Positions 25,301 to 36,155 of a stretch of 64,000 nt of DNA are shown here, one piece after another; the stretch's first letter is position 1; each line of letters opens with the position of its first letter. The position numbers and the translations under genes are program-made. This stretch comes from Durusdinium trenchii (lineage: Eukaryota > Sar > Dinophyceae > Suessiales > Symbiodiniaceae). The notes beneath the pieces were generated by a model. It was not told the DNA's origin and did no database searches. It saw only the letters and a list, made by a program, of their open reading frames with translations. The stretch is from assembly GCA_963970005.1 (NCBI GenBank), contig CAXAMN010001336.1, positions 1,274,012 to 1,338,011 on the forward strand, written 5' to 3'.

Positions 25301-26182
25301 TGAGAGAAAGAGGTCTGACCAGATCCTGGAAACAGTCATAGACACATATGGTGTGTCGTGAAGTGTCTTAGATACCTTCCTCGTAGCAAAGAACTGGGGA
25401 GAGTTAAGAGTGATAGCCCATAGTTCGGATCCAACATGATGTTGGGGGTGTGCACTGAGTAAAGGTTTGTCGGACTACAGCAACTCTTTTCGAGGGGTTG
25501 CCAGTTCTCCCGAGATCCCGAGGCTGTGGAGCAGGAAAAGAAGAAGGCCAACGCTATCATGTCGGAGGTGCCCTAAACACATGCACACACCAATGACGGA
25601 CAAAACGGGGAGTCGTGTGCAACGCGTGTGTGATGGCCGGAATCTATGGGAATCTTGGTGAAGGTTCGTGAACCAAAGGTGCTGAGGAACTGCCATACGA
25701 GGCTGGTCCTGGTGAGTCCTTGGTGATATGTTTCAATTCAATTGTCCAATCCAATCAATTATGTGTTTAAATCAAAAAGTCCACATCGTATGAAAAAGCT
25801 GGAGTAATTAGACTGGGGGCTTTATAGATGGCATTCTGGCATGCACCACCAAGCGCTTTGCAATGTTGGGTTTGTATCAAAAGCCCTTAAACTGCCGCAG
25901 TTCTAGACTCTGTGTTGTAGCAAGTTGAACGCTACTTGATGATATATCCCGGATGGGATCCAGTCGTACCGAACCTCAGAAGAAGGTGATGTGTTTGACA
26001 CTATGTTGGTGGTTTGGAGGGTATCAAGACTCCCATCGACGGCCGCGTGCGGCGGTCGAAGCGGTGGCAAGTCTTCGGTTCAGGTCCTGGAGAAGCGTGC
26101 GGCGGCGGCTGCGGCCAAATTGGTCACTGCTCCTTGGGACAGGCGGAGAGTCACGAGCACAAAGCATAGGGACATTGAATAA
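12449..26182 (+). CDS. Long, highly fragmented gene for a charged coiled-coil protein (about 30 exon candidates)
   Basis: Short same-strand segments, many preceded by AG|G and ending at GT, GC or GA donors, encode Glu/Lys/Arg/Gln-rich helices. Best ones: 12449-12516 ([20 protein letters not shown]), 13743-13822 ([20 protein letters not shown]), 14268-14338, 15061-15132 ([20 protein letters not shown]), 15433-15523, 15848-15880, 16141-16254, 16944-17031 ([18 protein letters not shown]), 17577-17680 ([20 protein letters not shown], clean GT donor), 19197-19278, 19425-19524, 19687-19757, 20296-20410, 21057-21175, 21377-21440, 21611-21700, 21829-21910, 22048-22200, 22600-22690, 23550-23655, 23755-23846, 24020-24096, 24300-24385, 24540-24629, 24900-24951, 25263-25300, 25515-25570, 25681-25709, 26040-26182 (TAA). 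The last exon carries an Ala run. No recognised domain; such proteins are common in the axoneme and cytoskeleton, but that is only a guess. It could be two adjacent genes, and segments at 14469-14612 and 16370-16560 are less coiled-coil-like. Confidence 0.55.
13251..13356 (+). repeat. (CAT)n microsatellite spanning an assembly gap
   Basis: An unbroken run of CAT units is interrupted by ten N at 13300-13309. The true length is unknown. Long His, Ser, Met or Asp runs predicted through it are artefacts of the repeat. It lies between exon candidates of the coiled-coil gene, most likely in an intron. Confidence 0.95.
17690..17806 (+). repeat. Dispersed GCTCCTGGC/CTACTAG repeat, copy 2 (tandem units)
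   Basis: Three successive units of the type ACTAGGAGCAAGGACGCTAC and CTAGGGGCTCCTGGC follow the donor of the exon ending at 17680, so the cluster is intronic. Short inverted CTAG-centred segments give it hairpin potential. Related copies are at 4030, 23290, 27415, 44100 and 45245. Confidence 0.75.
20405..20486 (+). repeat. 11-bp GC-rich tandem repeat overlapping a coding exon end
   Basis: About seven units of GGCGAACGCGC (variants ending CC or CT) directly follow the coding run ending [13 protein letters not shown]. Since 11 is not a multiple of three, successive units are read in different frames, which gives long open frames ([10 protein letters not shown] and similar) with no stop. Where the exon truly ends inside the array cannot be decided. 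Confidence 0.75.
21455..21570 (+). repeat. GATGAATGA-type degenerate tandem repeat in an intron
   Basis: Units of GATGAATGA and GATGAGATGAATG alternate over about 115 bases between the exon ending near 21440 and the one starting at 21611. The minus strand shows the matching Ser/Phe/Ile/His-rich frame, which is a repeat artefact. Confidence 0.75.
23285..23345 (+). repeat. Dispersed GCTCCTGGC/CTACTAG repeat, copy 3
   Basis: GGACGCTACTAGGGGCTCCT followed by GGCATCGCTACGCGACGC, matching copies near 17750 and 45260. It lies in an apparent intron of the coiled-coil gene. Confidence 0.7.
24494..24539 (+). repeat. (ATCC)n microsatellite
   Basis: Eleven TCCA/ATCC units immediately upstream of the exon candidate beginning GACCGAGGTGAAGAGGGC at 24540. 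The array ends in CATCG, so the acceptor is unclear. Confidence 0.9.
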
Positions 26183-28930
26183 TGAGAACTGAAAGGGAAC
26201 AGCTAAACTAGCACCTGGAATGAATAAGGACATGTTTCTCATGTGAGAAAAATATCGCTATTCACGTCATTGCGCACGTTTTCTGAAAGGTTGTTAGTCT
26301 GTGCTTGAGCAGACCTGTTGGAGGGTGTTGGTAATGAACTTGTAGGTGGATGTCCCATTATATCCCCATTGTAAAAGTGCACCAAAGGGGTAGTTTCTAA
26401 GGGCTTTCAAGAGGAATTATGTATTGTTGTTGTTCACACGAATTATTGCTTTTGTGAATTTACCTTGCAAGCAGACCAGCAACATTGTTTTTACAAATAC
26501 AACTATATAAATCAATCAGGGGTTCGTTACACACAGCTCGAGAACAATTAGGACAACTTAATACTCAGGTGAACTTACAAAGAACTTGCGAAATATACCT
26601 CGAAATTCATGCGGCTAAGTCATGAGGATGTGCCCTACGTCCAGAAAGTTGTATGTCGAGGTTTAAAAAACACATAGTGACGTTGCTATGACATGTTCTG
26701 TTTCATTAGCTCTAATCTTCCAGGAAGAGGACCCCACAAAAAAGAGAGAAACCAATGATGACCAGGTCGGAATGGCCTATGTCATAAGTGCTTGCCACTG
26801 AAATTGTAGGTTTTACACTTCTGCATAACTTAGACCTTTCCTTAGGAAAGTTGCATGCCATTTCAACGCACTTGGCCTAATTCATTTGATCTCAGTATAT
26901 ATATATATACACATTATATACAAGGCTATCATTGACATGGAATAGAGCACACAAATAGTCACAAATACAAGTGCACCGTTTCCCTTTTTGGTTTCGCCAT
27001 GTTTCGCCTGTCCGAAAGACAATCCTGCTCTGCACAGCGTTGCAATCATACAACAGCAAGCTTCCTGTTGCCTGTGTAATATGATTACACCTACTTTTTC
27101 TCTGTATTTACGTACCTTTACTCGCCCCTTAATGTGGAAGTAAGTTCCAAGCATCAGCAGATGATCATATCGCAGATTAGGGAAAGAGAAGTACTGTAAT
27201 ACAAACCAACCAATTGAATGTCTCTCAGCGGCCCAATATTGAAATTGGTGGCATGTTCACGCAAACAAGGTCGCCACCAAAGCTTAAACGCTTGTTCAGA
27301 CCGGGGATTCACTTGAGACACGGAACTTTGAAGGGGCTCTCCTCCGACCTGAAGATTCACCGGTATAAATAGGGACTCCTTCGGGATCCAAACTTCTCCA
27401 CAAGGGTAGTGCTGAATGGAACATCCATGCTACTAGTAGCTAGAAGCTACTGGAGGCCATTCCTATTAGGTTTCTTTTGCTGCTAGTAACAAGAAGCTAC
27501 TAGTAGCTAGAAGCCCCCACCCAGTTGACCAGCGGACCAGGTGAAGGATCGGGCCGGTGACAGCGCCAGTTAGGCGAGACGTTCGTCCCACCGGTCGGAG
27601 ACGTTTTCACCGCTCGGATGACCTGAGAGCCTTCAGAACATGGTGAGAGTGGGACCAGGGCGGTTTTGTGAATCGGTTTGGCGCCAGGGCGGTTCTTGGA
27701 TGCTTTGAGGAAACAATTCCAAGGCCAAGCAAACTCTTGCAGATGACCGATCCTTCTAATGGAATCCTTTGTTTTCTTTCCTTTGTTATAAGTATGTGCC
27801 TACTTAATTCAGTAAGGGAGTAAGCTCAGGAAGCCTAGATCGCTTCTAGTAGCTGGACGCAGAGCGATCGCTCACGCTTCGAGCGAAGAGAGAGCGCCGA
27901 CGCGCTCGCACAAATGATTTGCTTTGTGGATCTTTGGCTCGATTCATTGGTCAATAGGTGAGTCCTCCAAAGAATACGCAGCTCTCCAAAGATTTTCGTG
28001 GATCTGTGCACAAATGGTCGCATGGGAGGAGGAGGCCAGATAATAAAGTTATATAAATCGCAAGTTGGATTTCGTTCTCGATCTTGAATCCCCAAGTGAT
28101 TTTAAGGCCTTATTGTTTGAGGATTTGAGATGGGGATGATGGGGGTTGTGTGGGGTTGTGGGTGAACAGTGCTTGTGGGGAGCGAGAAGGATTAAGGTTG
28201 GGCATCACCACGCTCAAACAGTTCACAGAGAGCAACACTTCCCTGGAACCAAAGGAGGACAAAAGTACAGCACTTCCCCGCAAATCGTGGAAAGGGAAGC
28301 AGAACTGACCTATAGCCATAGGAGAAAGGTTCATAATCCACTTGTTTTGCCACTAGTTTAACAAGGTTTCGGTTGGATCCGTCAGGTCAATTAGCTTTGT
28401 GAAGCTTCAGATCAGATCCGTCAGGTCTGGTGTCTTTGGGTTCCTTGGATCCACGTCTCACTGTGAAGGTTGGGCGTTTCACGCAGAGAGATCTCCCAAC
28501 CGGTCGAAACATCCACACCGCGAGACATCCACGACCCCGAAACATCCACGGCCAATGGGATTGGAAGAACTCTCTATTTCTGTTGACAAAAGTGCAGCAG
28601 ACCTCCTCTCGAGGGCTGAAGACCGCTCATCCTTGGTTTTTGGAGCATCCGACCGTTCATATTTGACAAGCTATTCATGCGGTGATATATTCAGGCAATT
28701 GCCCTGATCCAACCTGATGTTGTTCAAGTTTGCCCTCGCACGTTGGTGCTGGAATGTTTCATATCACTGCGAATGCAAAAAAAAAATATTATTCTAAACG
28801 ATATTGATATTTCTGTTGTTATTTGATTTCGCATCAATGAATTACTAAAAACACATATCCCGGCAAGAGACCCCAAACAGTGTGTGTGAGGTCTGTAAGC
28901 AGAAAGTCTAGAGATCTAGATGCATTGGGG
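26183..28930. other. Intergenic stretch, no supported gene
   Basis: Mostly AT-moderate DNA with no motif-bearing frame. A cluster of the CTACTAG/AGAAGCTACT repeat lies at 27415-27520. A frame at 28555-28705 on the plus strand (MGLEELSISVDKSAADLLSR) looks mildly coding but has no partner exons. Confidence 0.4.
27415..27520 (+). repeat. Dispersed CTACTAG repeat, copy 4
   Basis: GCTACTAGTAGCTAGAAGCT and a second ACAAGAAGCTACTAGTAGCT unit about 60 bases on. It shares the GAAGCTACTAG core with the clusters near 17790 and 44140. CTAGTAGCTAG is self-complementary apart from its centre. Confidence 0.65.
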
Positions 28931-28969
28931 TCCAGAGAGGTGATGGTGGTGATGAAGTGAAGGTGGGTG

Positions 28970-29335
28970 TGAGTGAGTGTGAGTGAGAGGGAGCGTGAGT
29001 GAGAGTGAGTGTGGGTGAGAGTGAGTGTGGGTAAGAGTGAGAGTGAGTGTGAGTGTAAGTGAGCGTGAGTGAGAGTGAAGGTGGGTGTTAGTGAGTGTGG
29101 GTGAGAGTGAGTGTGAGTGAGAGTGCGAAATTGAGTGAGCGGGTGGGTGAGTGAAAGGGAGTGTGAGTGCGAGTGTGAGTGAGAATGACTTTGAGTGGGA
29201 GTGAGTGTGGATGAGAATGAGTGTGAGTGAGAGTGAGTGAGTGTGAGTGCGAGTGTAAGTGAGAGTGGGAGTGTGAGGGAGTATGAGTGTGAGTGAAAGT
29301 GGGAGAATGAGCATGGGAGAGTGAAAGAGTGAGCA
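28970..29335 (+). repeat. GTGAGTGA-type minisatellite
   Basis: About 365 bases made of GAGTGTGAGTGA, GAGAGTGAGTGTGG and close variants, almost free of C. The complementary strand therefore shows long open frames rich in His, Ser, Leu and Thr, which are not genes. The array forms the outer left edge of the repeat/AT-rich block. Confidence 0.9.
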
Positions 29336-29363
29336 TCTGAGAGCATAATGTATTGAATCGCTA

Positions 29364-29765
29364 CGAAATCTGCACCTCGAGATTCTTATTAAGTGCAATT
29401 ACGAAATCTGCAATTCGAGATTTATTAAATGCTGCATTTGCCACGAAATTTACGCATCGAGGGTTATAGAATGTGGTTTTTGCTGCGAAATTTGCATTTC
29501 GAGGTTCACCAAATTCTTTATCTGCCACGAAATTTGCATGTCGAGGTTTATAAATTTGTTGCGCTTATTACAAAATCTGTGCGTCGAGGGTCTAGAGTGT
29601 TGTGGCAGTGTAACATATCTAAAAGTCACGATTTCTGCATTTATCACGAAATTTGAGCTCTTCAACGATTACCACTATATCTAAAGTGTTGTGCTTCCCA
29701 CGAAAATTGCATTTCTAAATAAAAGAATTCCGATCCCTTGCATTTGTTACGAAAAATCGATTTTG
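29364..29765 (+). repeat. 42-bp tandem array with a palindromic core
   Basis: Core CGAAATTTGCATTTCGAGG begins at 29402, 29444, 29486, 29528 and 29571 (steps 42, 42, 42, 43), with looser copies at 29364, 29629, 29647, 29701 and 29750. In the best unit CGAAAT-TTGC-ATTTCG is a perfect inverted repeat. Because 42 is 14 codons, one plus frame (29429-29656) stays open and repeats a LPRNLHVEVYK-like 14-residue pattern; whether it is translated is unknown. Confidence 0.8.
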
Positions 29766-31041
29766 AAATACCAGGTTTCCCTTGCCATGAAAAGTAACCA
29801 TCATGTGCGAAAATGCACGCGGCACCCTAACGGGAGCGCAATCGTTAGAAGCACCCGCCACGGGCCCTTAGATTCTGCGAGCTTGCGTAGCCGAGATCGA
29901 GAGGCATGAATGCATTGTAAATAGTAGTGAATTAGCCGTTCACGGCCGCGCGCTTTAGCGATCTAAGCATTAATTGTTTCTCTCCTACCGTAAGAACCCC
30001 TTAGTGTGCCCACATTATTTGGGGAAATATGTATAATAATATGTTGTGGCATATTTTAAGAATGATAATAATTGAAAAATGTATATAATATTTTTTTTTG
30101 ATAGAATTAATATTTTTATTGTATGAATATTGATATTTTATTGAATATTATGAATGAATGTATTTTGAATTATAAAATATATATTTTTGAATTAATCTAT
30201 ATATATATATTATTGATATTTTATTTATATTATATAATCGATTATATATAATCATTATTAATAAATATATTTATAGAATAAATTTGGAATTATTATATAT
30301 TTATTGATATAATTACGATATATTAATTAATTAAATATTAATTTATCGTATTATAAAGGGTAAATATTTGATGATTGGTTAGGGGTTTTAAATAGGAAAT
30401 ATTGTGTTTTTGTTGTTGTGGATTTTATTTTTTCGATGATTGGTGATTTTTGACTAGTTTGTTTTGTTTTTGGATTGTTTTGGTGCTTTCTTGAGGCTAA
30501 ATTAGATTTAGGTTATATTATTTAGGTCCTATATTAGATTATGTTCGATTTATTTGGGCCTAGGTTGGTTTGTCTTTGGAATATTTTGGATTTATATTGA
30601 ATTGGCCTTGGGCTTAGGTTGGTCTATCTTGGGAATAGAATGATTTATTGAATCCGTATTGGGCACGTAAAATCTAGGGGCGTGGGTGAATCGGCGGCAG
30701 GGACGGAATGCCTTAATCGGGGCGTCGGCTCTAGGGACAGTTCGTGTGTTGCGCGGAGGGCTTTCGATTGTAATCGAAATAGATTGATCGTCCTGCCGCG
30801 GAGCCGCCGTCGGTTCACCTCCTACCCGCTTCAGGTCGTGTATTTTACAATGATTGATGTAGTTTAAAAACATATTGTGTTTTATATGGATTTACATGGA
30901 AAATGCGACGCGGCGAAGATAATATGTTTGATGTCGGTAATGCGCGTCGCGCCGACAGGCATAATCGGCATTTTGTGGGCGTTCGGCCCATGTCAACATA
31001 TATGACGGAAAATATGGCCCACGATAATCTAACAGAGGCGC

Positions 31042-31132
31042 GCAAGATGACCCAACATAGATCCCAGATATTCCCAACATAGCTCCAAGATGGGCCGACA
31101 TAGCCTCAAGATGCGCCAATATAGGCCCCAGA
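31042..31132 (+). repeat. Four degenerate 22-bp units inside the AT-rich island
   Basis: CAAGATGACCCAACATAGAT, then CAGATATTCCCAACATAGCT, AAGATGGGCCGACATAGCCT and AAGATGCGCCAATATAGGCC, each about 22 bases apart. The shared core is CCAACATAG. Confidence 0.65.
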
Positions 31133-31164
31133 CGGCATCAACCAGAAGAGAAAGATCATGGATT

Positions 31165-31425
31165 GGACATGTCCGAAAACTATGTGTTTTGCGGGGTTTT
31201 CGGGGTTGCGGAAAGACATATGGGGAATAGATATGTCCGAGAACCGTATATTTTATAGAATTTTCCGGATTGCAGACAAAAACGTCTAAATAGAATATGT
31301 GTGAAAATCATCTGTTTTACGGTGTCTGCGGGGTTGCGATTGGATTGAATGTGTGCGAGAGCCATGTGTTTTATGGTGTTTTCGGGATTGCAGCGAGAAG
31401 CGTCCGGACTAGACATATCGGAGAA
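31165..31425 (+). repeat. About 65-bp degenerate tandem repeat inside the AT-rich island
   Basis: Units carry ACATATGTCCGAGAACC, then TGTGTTTTATGGTGTTTTCG and GGGATTGCAG. The ATGTCCGA-type start recurs at about 31167, 31231, 31297, 31348 and 31412. Higher GC than its surroundings. Confidence 0.65.
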
Positions 31426-32263
31426 TTAACCTCTGTAGGACAGTCCGCCTCATGCTGTCGGGATCTCACACCCCCGGTTGTCAGGCACAAGCCTTTAAAT
31501 TATGGAAAGGGGAGAATCCTTCCGGAGGCCAGTGCCGGGCCCCTGGTTGGATTTTTTGATATATATTCTCGATATGCTAACCGATGCCGACCGATATTTA
31601 TTTTTTAAAAAATATATATTAATTTATGAAAGAATAACTATTTTATAATATTCTATTATTGTATTTAATTCATGCATATATTATTGGTGATCTTATCCCC
31701 CTTTAGAATTCTTGATTTAAATAATGTTAAAGGATATGCGTATTTTGATTATTAAATATCATTTTATATTTATATGGACGGATTTAATCTTTTGAGATAA
31801 AAATAGATATTTAATTCGATATATTTAGGATACATAAATATATTAATTAGAAATATATTTTAAGAATCTAAAATCAATCAATCTATTTCTTATTATTTAT
31901 CAATAGAATGAATATAATTATATCTAGGCATAATGTTATTAATAAATTTCAAATAATCATGATAATGATAAATATATTCATTATGGCAAAAATAGAAAAA
32001 TATACGTATCATGGATGCGTCGACCTTATGCGGTTAATCGCGGGATTTCTGTAGGAAGAAATATGCGAGATAATATAGGAGGGATATGAAATCAACAATC
32101 ATAGCTTAACAGATATACGAGATCGCGATGAAGAAATCATAGAGATCAGGCAATGAAAAAAATACTTAAAGACGGGCATGGTCGAAATAACACTATAAAT
32201 ATAGATATTAAAGGAAATTAAGAAAATATCGAATATATATGTAATTAATACCGAAATTTTGAT

Positions 32264-32440
32264 TATCTTGCAAATTCCGATAAAATCATTGCGATCTTGA
32301 GGAGCCCGTATAGGCAATTCCTCATCTTTATCAAATATATAGGACCTATTTGAGGTCTTACGGATCTGTTCGGAGGCAAATTTTCTTCCTTGGCGGTCTA
32401 CCAAATAATCGATTCCCAAGATTCCGTAGGCCGCCGACAC
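32264..32440 (-). CDS. Candidate coding fragment in the AT-rich island
   Basis: Reading down from an ATG at 32440 the frame gives MSAAYGILGIDYLVDRQGRK and continues FASEQIRKTSNRSYIFDKDEELPIRAPQDRNDFIGICK before dissolving into low-complexity Ile/Tyr/Phe codons. The first 59 residues look protein-like, but there is no recognised family and no consensus donor at the apparent end. It could be a degenerate gene remnant. Confidence 0.25.
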
Positions 32441-34655
32441 TTACTATTATAGAGATCCTCGTTCTTGATCCGGCGGATTTTCTTACATCTTCCAAGATTC
32501 AATTGATATAGGTTGACCTATTCAGATTCATAATTCATATATTGGAAAATCAATTAATCCAAAATATGAATTAGAATAGAAAAATCGATTGAAACAAATT
32601 ATGCACCTGCAAAGCTAAAGGAGATTGCGCACGACGATTATATCAAATTCCGGAATAATTTCCTATCAAATATATTCAATTAATCCTTCTGACTTATAAT
32701 GCATAGGTATCTTTGGGAAAAAAAACGATTGCAAAAATATCGAGGTGGCTAATCGCCGACCACACGAATATCCCAAAAAAACCTTCCCGGCCCGAGGAAA
32801 CCCCGGGAAAATATCGATATAAATATACGTCCAACCAATCGGCCCTTAGATCAAAACAATGCGATGGGCCGATTCCAATTCCATGATTCCCCGAGATTGA
32901 GCGGAAAATAGACCTCCGACAGAATCTGACAGCGTACAAGGAAGATTCCCAACAACAAAAATTGGGATATTATGAATTCATTCTCGGAAAGACCTGGTCT
33001 GCAAATCGAAAAAAAAAGGGATATCGTCCGGATACCAATGATATAATTATCATTGAAATATTCCGAAAAGAAATTATATATTTTCTTATGGTGTGGGGCT
33101 TCTACATTGGGTCTATCCCTATGCGGGAGCCTATGCCTAGATTCCCCTTTCAAGCAAATATTTGCGCGAGAGGTTCTCTTCATTAGGGGTCTATATGGGA
33201 TGCCTATGCAGGATATTCTCATCAATTCTATTTATATCAGATAATTCGAAAAGAATTAATATTCCGCAAGTAATGGCCCGATGCGATCGGATCATATCAG
33301 ATTCCTATTTATAAAACCAAATAAATTTTGTATCAAGCCAAGAAGCAATAATAGCACACAAACAAGACGCAACAAGCAACAGAACATAAGAGGCGGCAAC
33401 AACAACAGAAGCAACAATAATAGCAAACAAGCAACAACCAAGCAATAACAACAACCAATAGCTTCTTGCCTACGCGATGCTTCCGCGGCGGGACCTATTC
33501 AAAAATAGATTTACTATTGTTTTTCAAAAGACGATTGTACTTATATAATATAAGCTCTCGGGCAGTGCAGAATTCAATCTACTCCATCGATTATGGTATC
33601 AATAGGACATATATATGGGGATCAATCGCCGGGATATCAAATTAAATATATATATATATAGTTAAATTTTTGATCTCAAAACAAACCCTTTTTAAATCTA
33701 TTCCTAAACCGTCATTTTGTATGTCATGAAGCTACGTTTGCAAAGGTAATATCCTGCATAGGCCAATGATTCATTCGGATAACGCGCGGTGATGCGAATA
33801 GATTGCTACACGTGGCTCTACGGAGAGATTGCATTACGACGATATTCATTTATTGACAGGAAATTAATAGGGGATAATAAATGTTTGCATAAACACAATG
33901 CGTAATTGTTCGCATACGTGCCAATTGCGATCCTGCCAATTACGGTCCCAGAGCTAAATGTATTAAATCAAGATTACAGCCCTATATGCGTTGCGGCTAG
34001 CATTGCGAAATATAGATATCGTAAAGACAAGACATAATGTGCGATTCCAACAATATGACGTTATCATAATAAGGTAAAAAACCAAAATGAATAATATTTT
34101 GCAAAGAAGCAATATTAAATCGATATAATCTAAAAATATAATCCTATTATATATATATATTAGGTATCGAAACCGATATTCATAATTATATTTTGTAAAT
34201 TCATTACAAACATCACATTATAAAAAAGCAATATTATATATATAAAACAATTTCATAATCCGGATTATATCGTTTTAATTATTAATATACATATTCATCT
34301 TATATATATTAATAGATCGAATATATCAATAATAATATTGCAAAGAAAATATTCAAAATAAATAATATAAAAATACATTAAAAAATGACCAAACACATAA
34401 ATAAAAGGTATTATTTTACATATCTTTAGTTCCGAATAATTTTTCAAATTAAGCTCTTTATTTGCCAAAAATAAATATATTAAAATATTAGATTAATATA
34501 TTCCAATAGGGTAGAAATAATTCCAATTATTCAAATTCGAATTTCCGATATTTATTTTATCATCAAATCTATCATTTATTCCAATATATATTTTGATATA
34601 TATTATTAATATCTAATTTGGTATTCTAGATGGATATATAATTCCCCAATAGCCA

Positions 34656-35402
34656 TGTTATGGTGTCCCGGTCATGTTTTGATGGTGTCCCGGTCATGTT
34701 GTGATGGTGTCCCGGTCATGTTTTGATGGTGTCCCGGTCGTGTTGTGACGGTGTCCCGGTCATGTTTTGATGGTGTCCCGATCATGTGATGGTGGCGCGG
34801 TCATGTTGTGATGGTGTCCCGATCACGTTTTAATTATGTCCCAGTCATGTTGTGATGGTGTCCCGGTCCTGTTTTGATGGTGTCCCGGTCATGTTTTGAT
34901 GGTGTCCCGGTCATGTTGTGATGGTGTCCTGGTCATGTTTTGATGGTGTCCCGGTCATGTTTTGATGGTGTCCCGGTCGTGTTGTGACAGTGTCCCGGTC
35001 ATGTTTTGATGGTGTCCCGGTCCTGTTGTGATGGTGTCCTGGTCATGTTTTGGCGGTGTGCCGGTAATGTTTTGATGGTGTCCGGACGGTGTCCCAGTCA
35101 TGTTGTGATGGTGTCCTGGTCATCTTGTGATGGTTTTCCCGTCATGTCATGTTGGTGTCCCGGTCACCTTGTGATGGTGTCCCGGTCATGTTGTGATTGT
35201 GTCCCAGTCATGTTGTGACGGTGTCCCAGTCATGTTGTGATGGTGTCTCGCTCATGTCATGCTGGTGTCCCGGTCACCTTGTGATGGTGTCCCGGTCATG
35301 TTGTGATGGTGTCCTGGTGATGTTTTGGCGGTGTCTCGGTCATGTTTAAGTTTTGATGGTGCCCTGGTCATTTTGTGATGGTGTCCCGGTTATGTGATGA
35401 TG
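34656..35402 (+). repeat. 22-bp minisatellite GATGGTGTCCCGGTCATGTTGT
   Basis: Around 33 units of a 22-bp motif with GATGGTGTCCCGGTCATGTT as its core; the last bases alternate between TTGT and TTTT. It starts right where the AT-rich island stops. Open frames across it are repeat artefacts. Confidence 0.92.
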
Positions 35403-35554
35403 GTGTCCAAGGAAGAGATGGTCGATGTGTTGAAAACAGCAGCTGTTTCCAGATTTTTCTTTTTGTCCCGGTTTGTATCTTGCTATTGGGGTCTCCAGCT
35501 GGGCTAATTCCTATATTCTGATTGATATATTTGATATCCTTTTTTGCATCCAAC

Positions 35555-35885
35555 CTGGCACCTTTCCAGCATCCTATGTGGTGTGCATGGTGTACCTCTT
35601 GACATCCTTTCTGCCATGTCTTGTGGCACTCCAGCTGGCAGATCTTCTGGCATCTTTTCTTGCATTCTATCTTATCTTATCTGGCAGATCTTGTGGCGTT
35701 CCAGCTGGCATACCTTCTGACTTCCTCTCTGGCATTCTATCTGGCATATCTTCTAGCATTTTCTGTTGCTAATCTTTTGATATCTTTTCTGACATATCTT
35801 CTGACATGTCTTCTGGCATTCTACCTGAATAGCTTCTGACACTCTTTCTAGTACTATCTTCTGGCATGTATTCTGACATTCTGTA
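35555..35885 (+). repeat. Degenerate CTGGCATxTCTTCTGGCAT repeat
   Basis: CTGGCAT, CTGACAT and CTAGCAT recur every 10-20 bases (CAGCTGGCAGATCTTCTGGC, ATCTGGCATATCTTCTAGCA). The plus frame gives Leu/Phe-rich and the minus frame CQKTCQKICQK-like patterns; neither is taken as a gene. Confidence 0.7.
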
Positions 35886-36155
35886 TGTCTTTTGCGAGAC
35901 CTGGAGCTTCCATAGTGTGCAGGTTGCAGGTCGGCGTGCCCAGCTTCAGTTGGCACTCGCTGTGACATGAGAATGAGGGATGAGGATGAGGCGGAGTAGG
36001 AGTGCACCTTTAATTTAAAAAATCAACTTAAGACCCTCACCTGGCAGGTGGGGAAGTATATTGATTCATAGGTATCCCCCCCACAAAATGTCTTGTTGTT
36101 TAATATATGTTTAATATGTTAAAATTTGTTTTGTTCAGGATTCAGGGCGTTTGAT

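Larger units (their letters stand above)
29830..34650. other. Strongly AT-rich island, about 4.8 kb
   Basis: Base composition changes abruptly: the 60 bases from 30061 contain five G or C, whereas flanking genes are close to balanced or GC-rich. Small higher-GC patches remain at 30660-30840, 30900-31560, 32340-32450 and 33440-33500. They hold fragments with coding-like composition on the minus strand (for example TRTVPRADAPIKAFRPCRRF at about 30700), but no start-to-stop gene, polymerase, transposase or organelle gene is recognisable. Several short-period repeats lie inside. It is bounded by tandem arrays on both sides. Confidence 0.75.

Noticed and set aside
28834..29398. 160-170-codon minus-strand frames rich in His, Ser, Leu and Thr
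   Set aside because: They are the complement of the GTGAGTGA minisatellite and keep the same pattern in all frames.
33580..33600. LTR retrotransposon primer-binding site (TGGTATCA)
   Set aside because: Eight bases only, not continued as a tRNA-complementary site, and no reverse transcriptase or integrase motif nearby.
29830..34650. Mitochondrial or plastid origin of the AT-rich island
   Set aside because: No cox, cob, rRNA-fragment or minicircle gene motif could be read. Kept as a hypothesis for a search, not as a call.
34656..35402. CRISPR array
   Set aside because: The 22-bp units abut with no unique spacers, and the context is eukaryotic.
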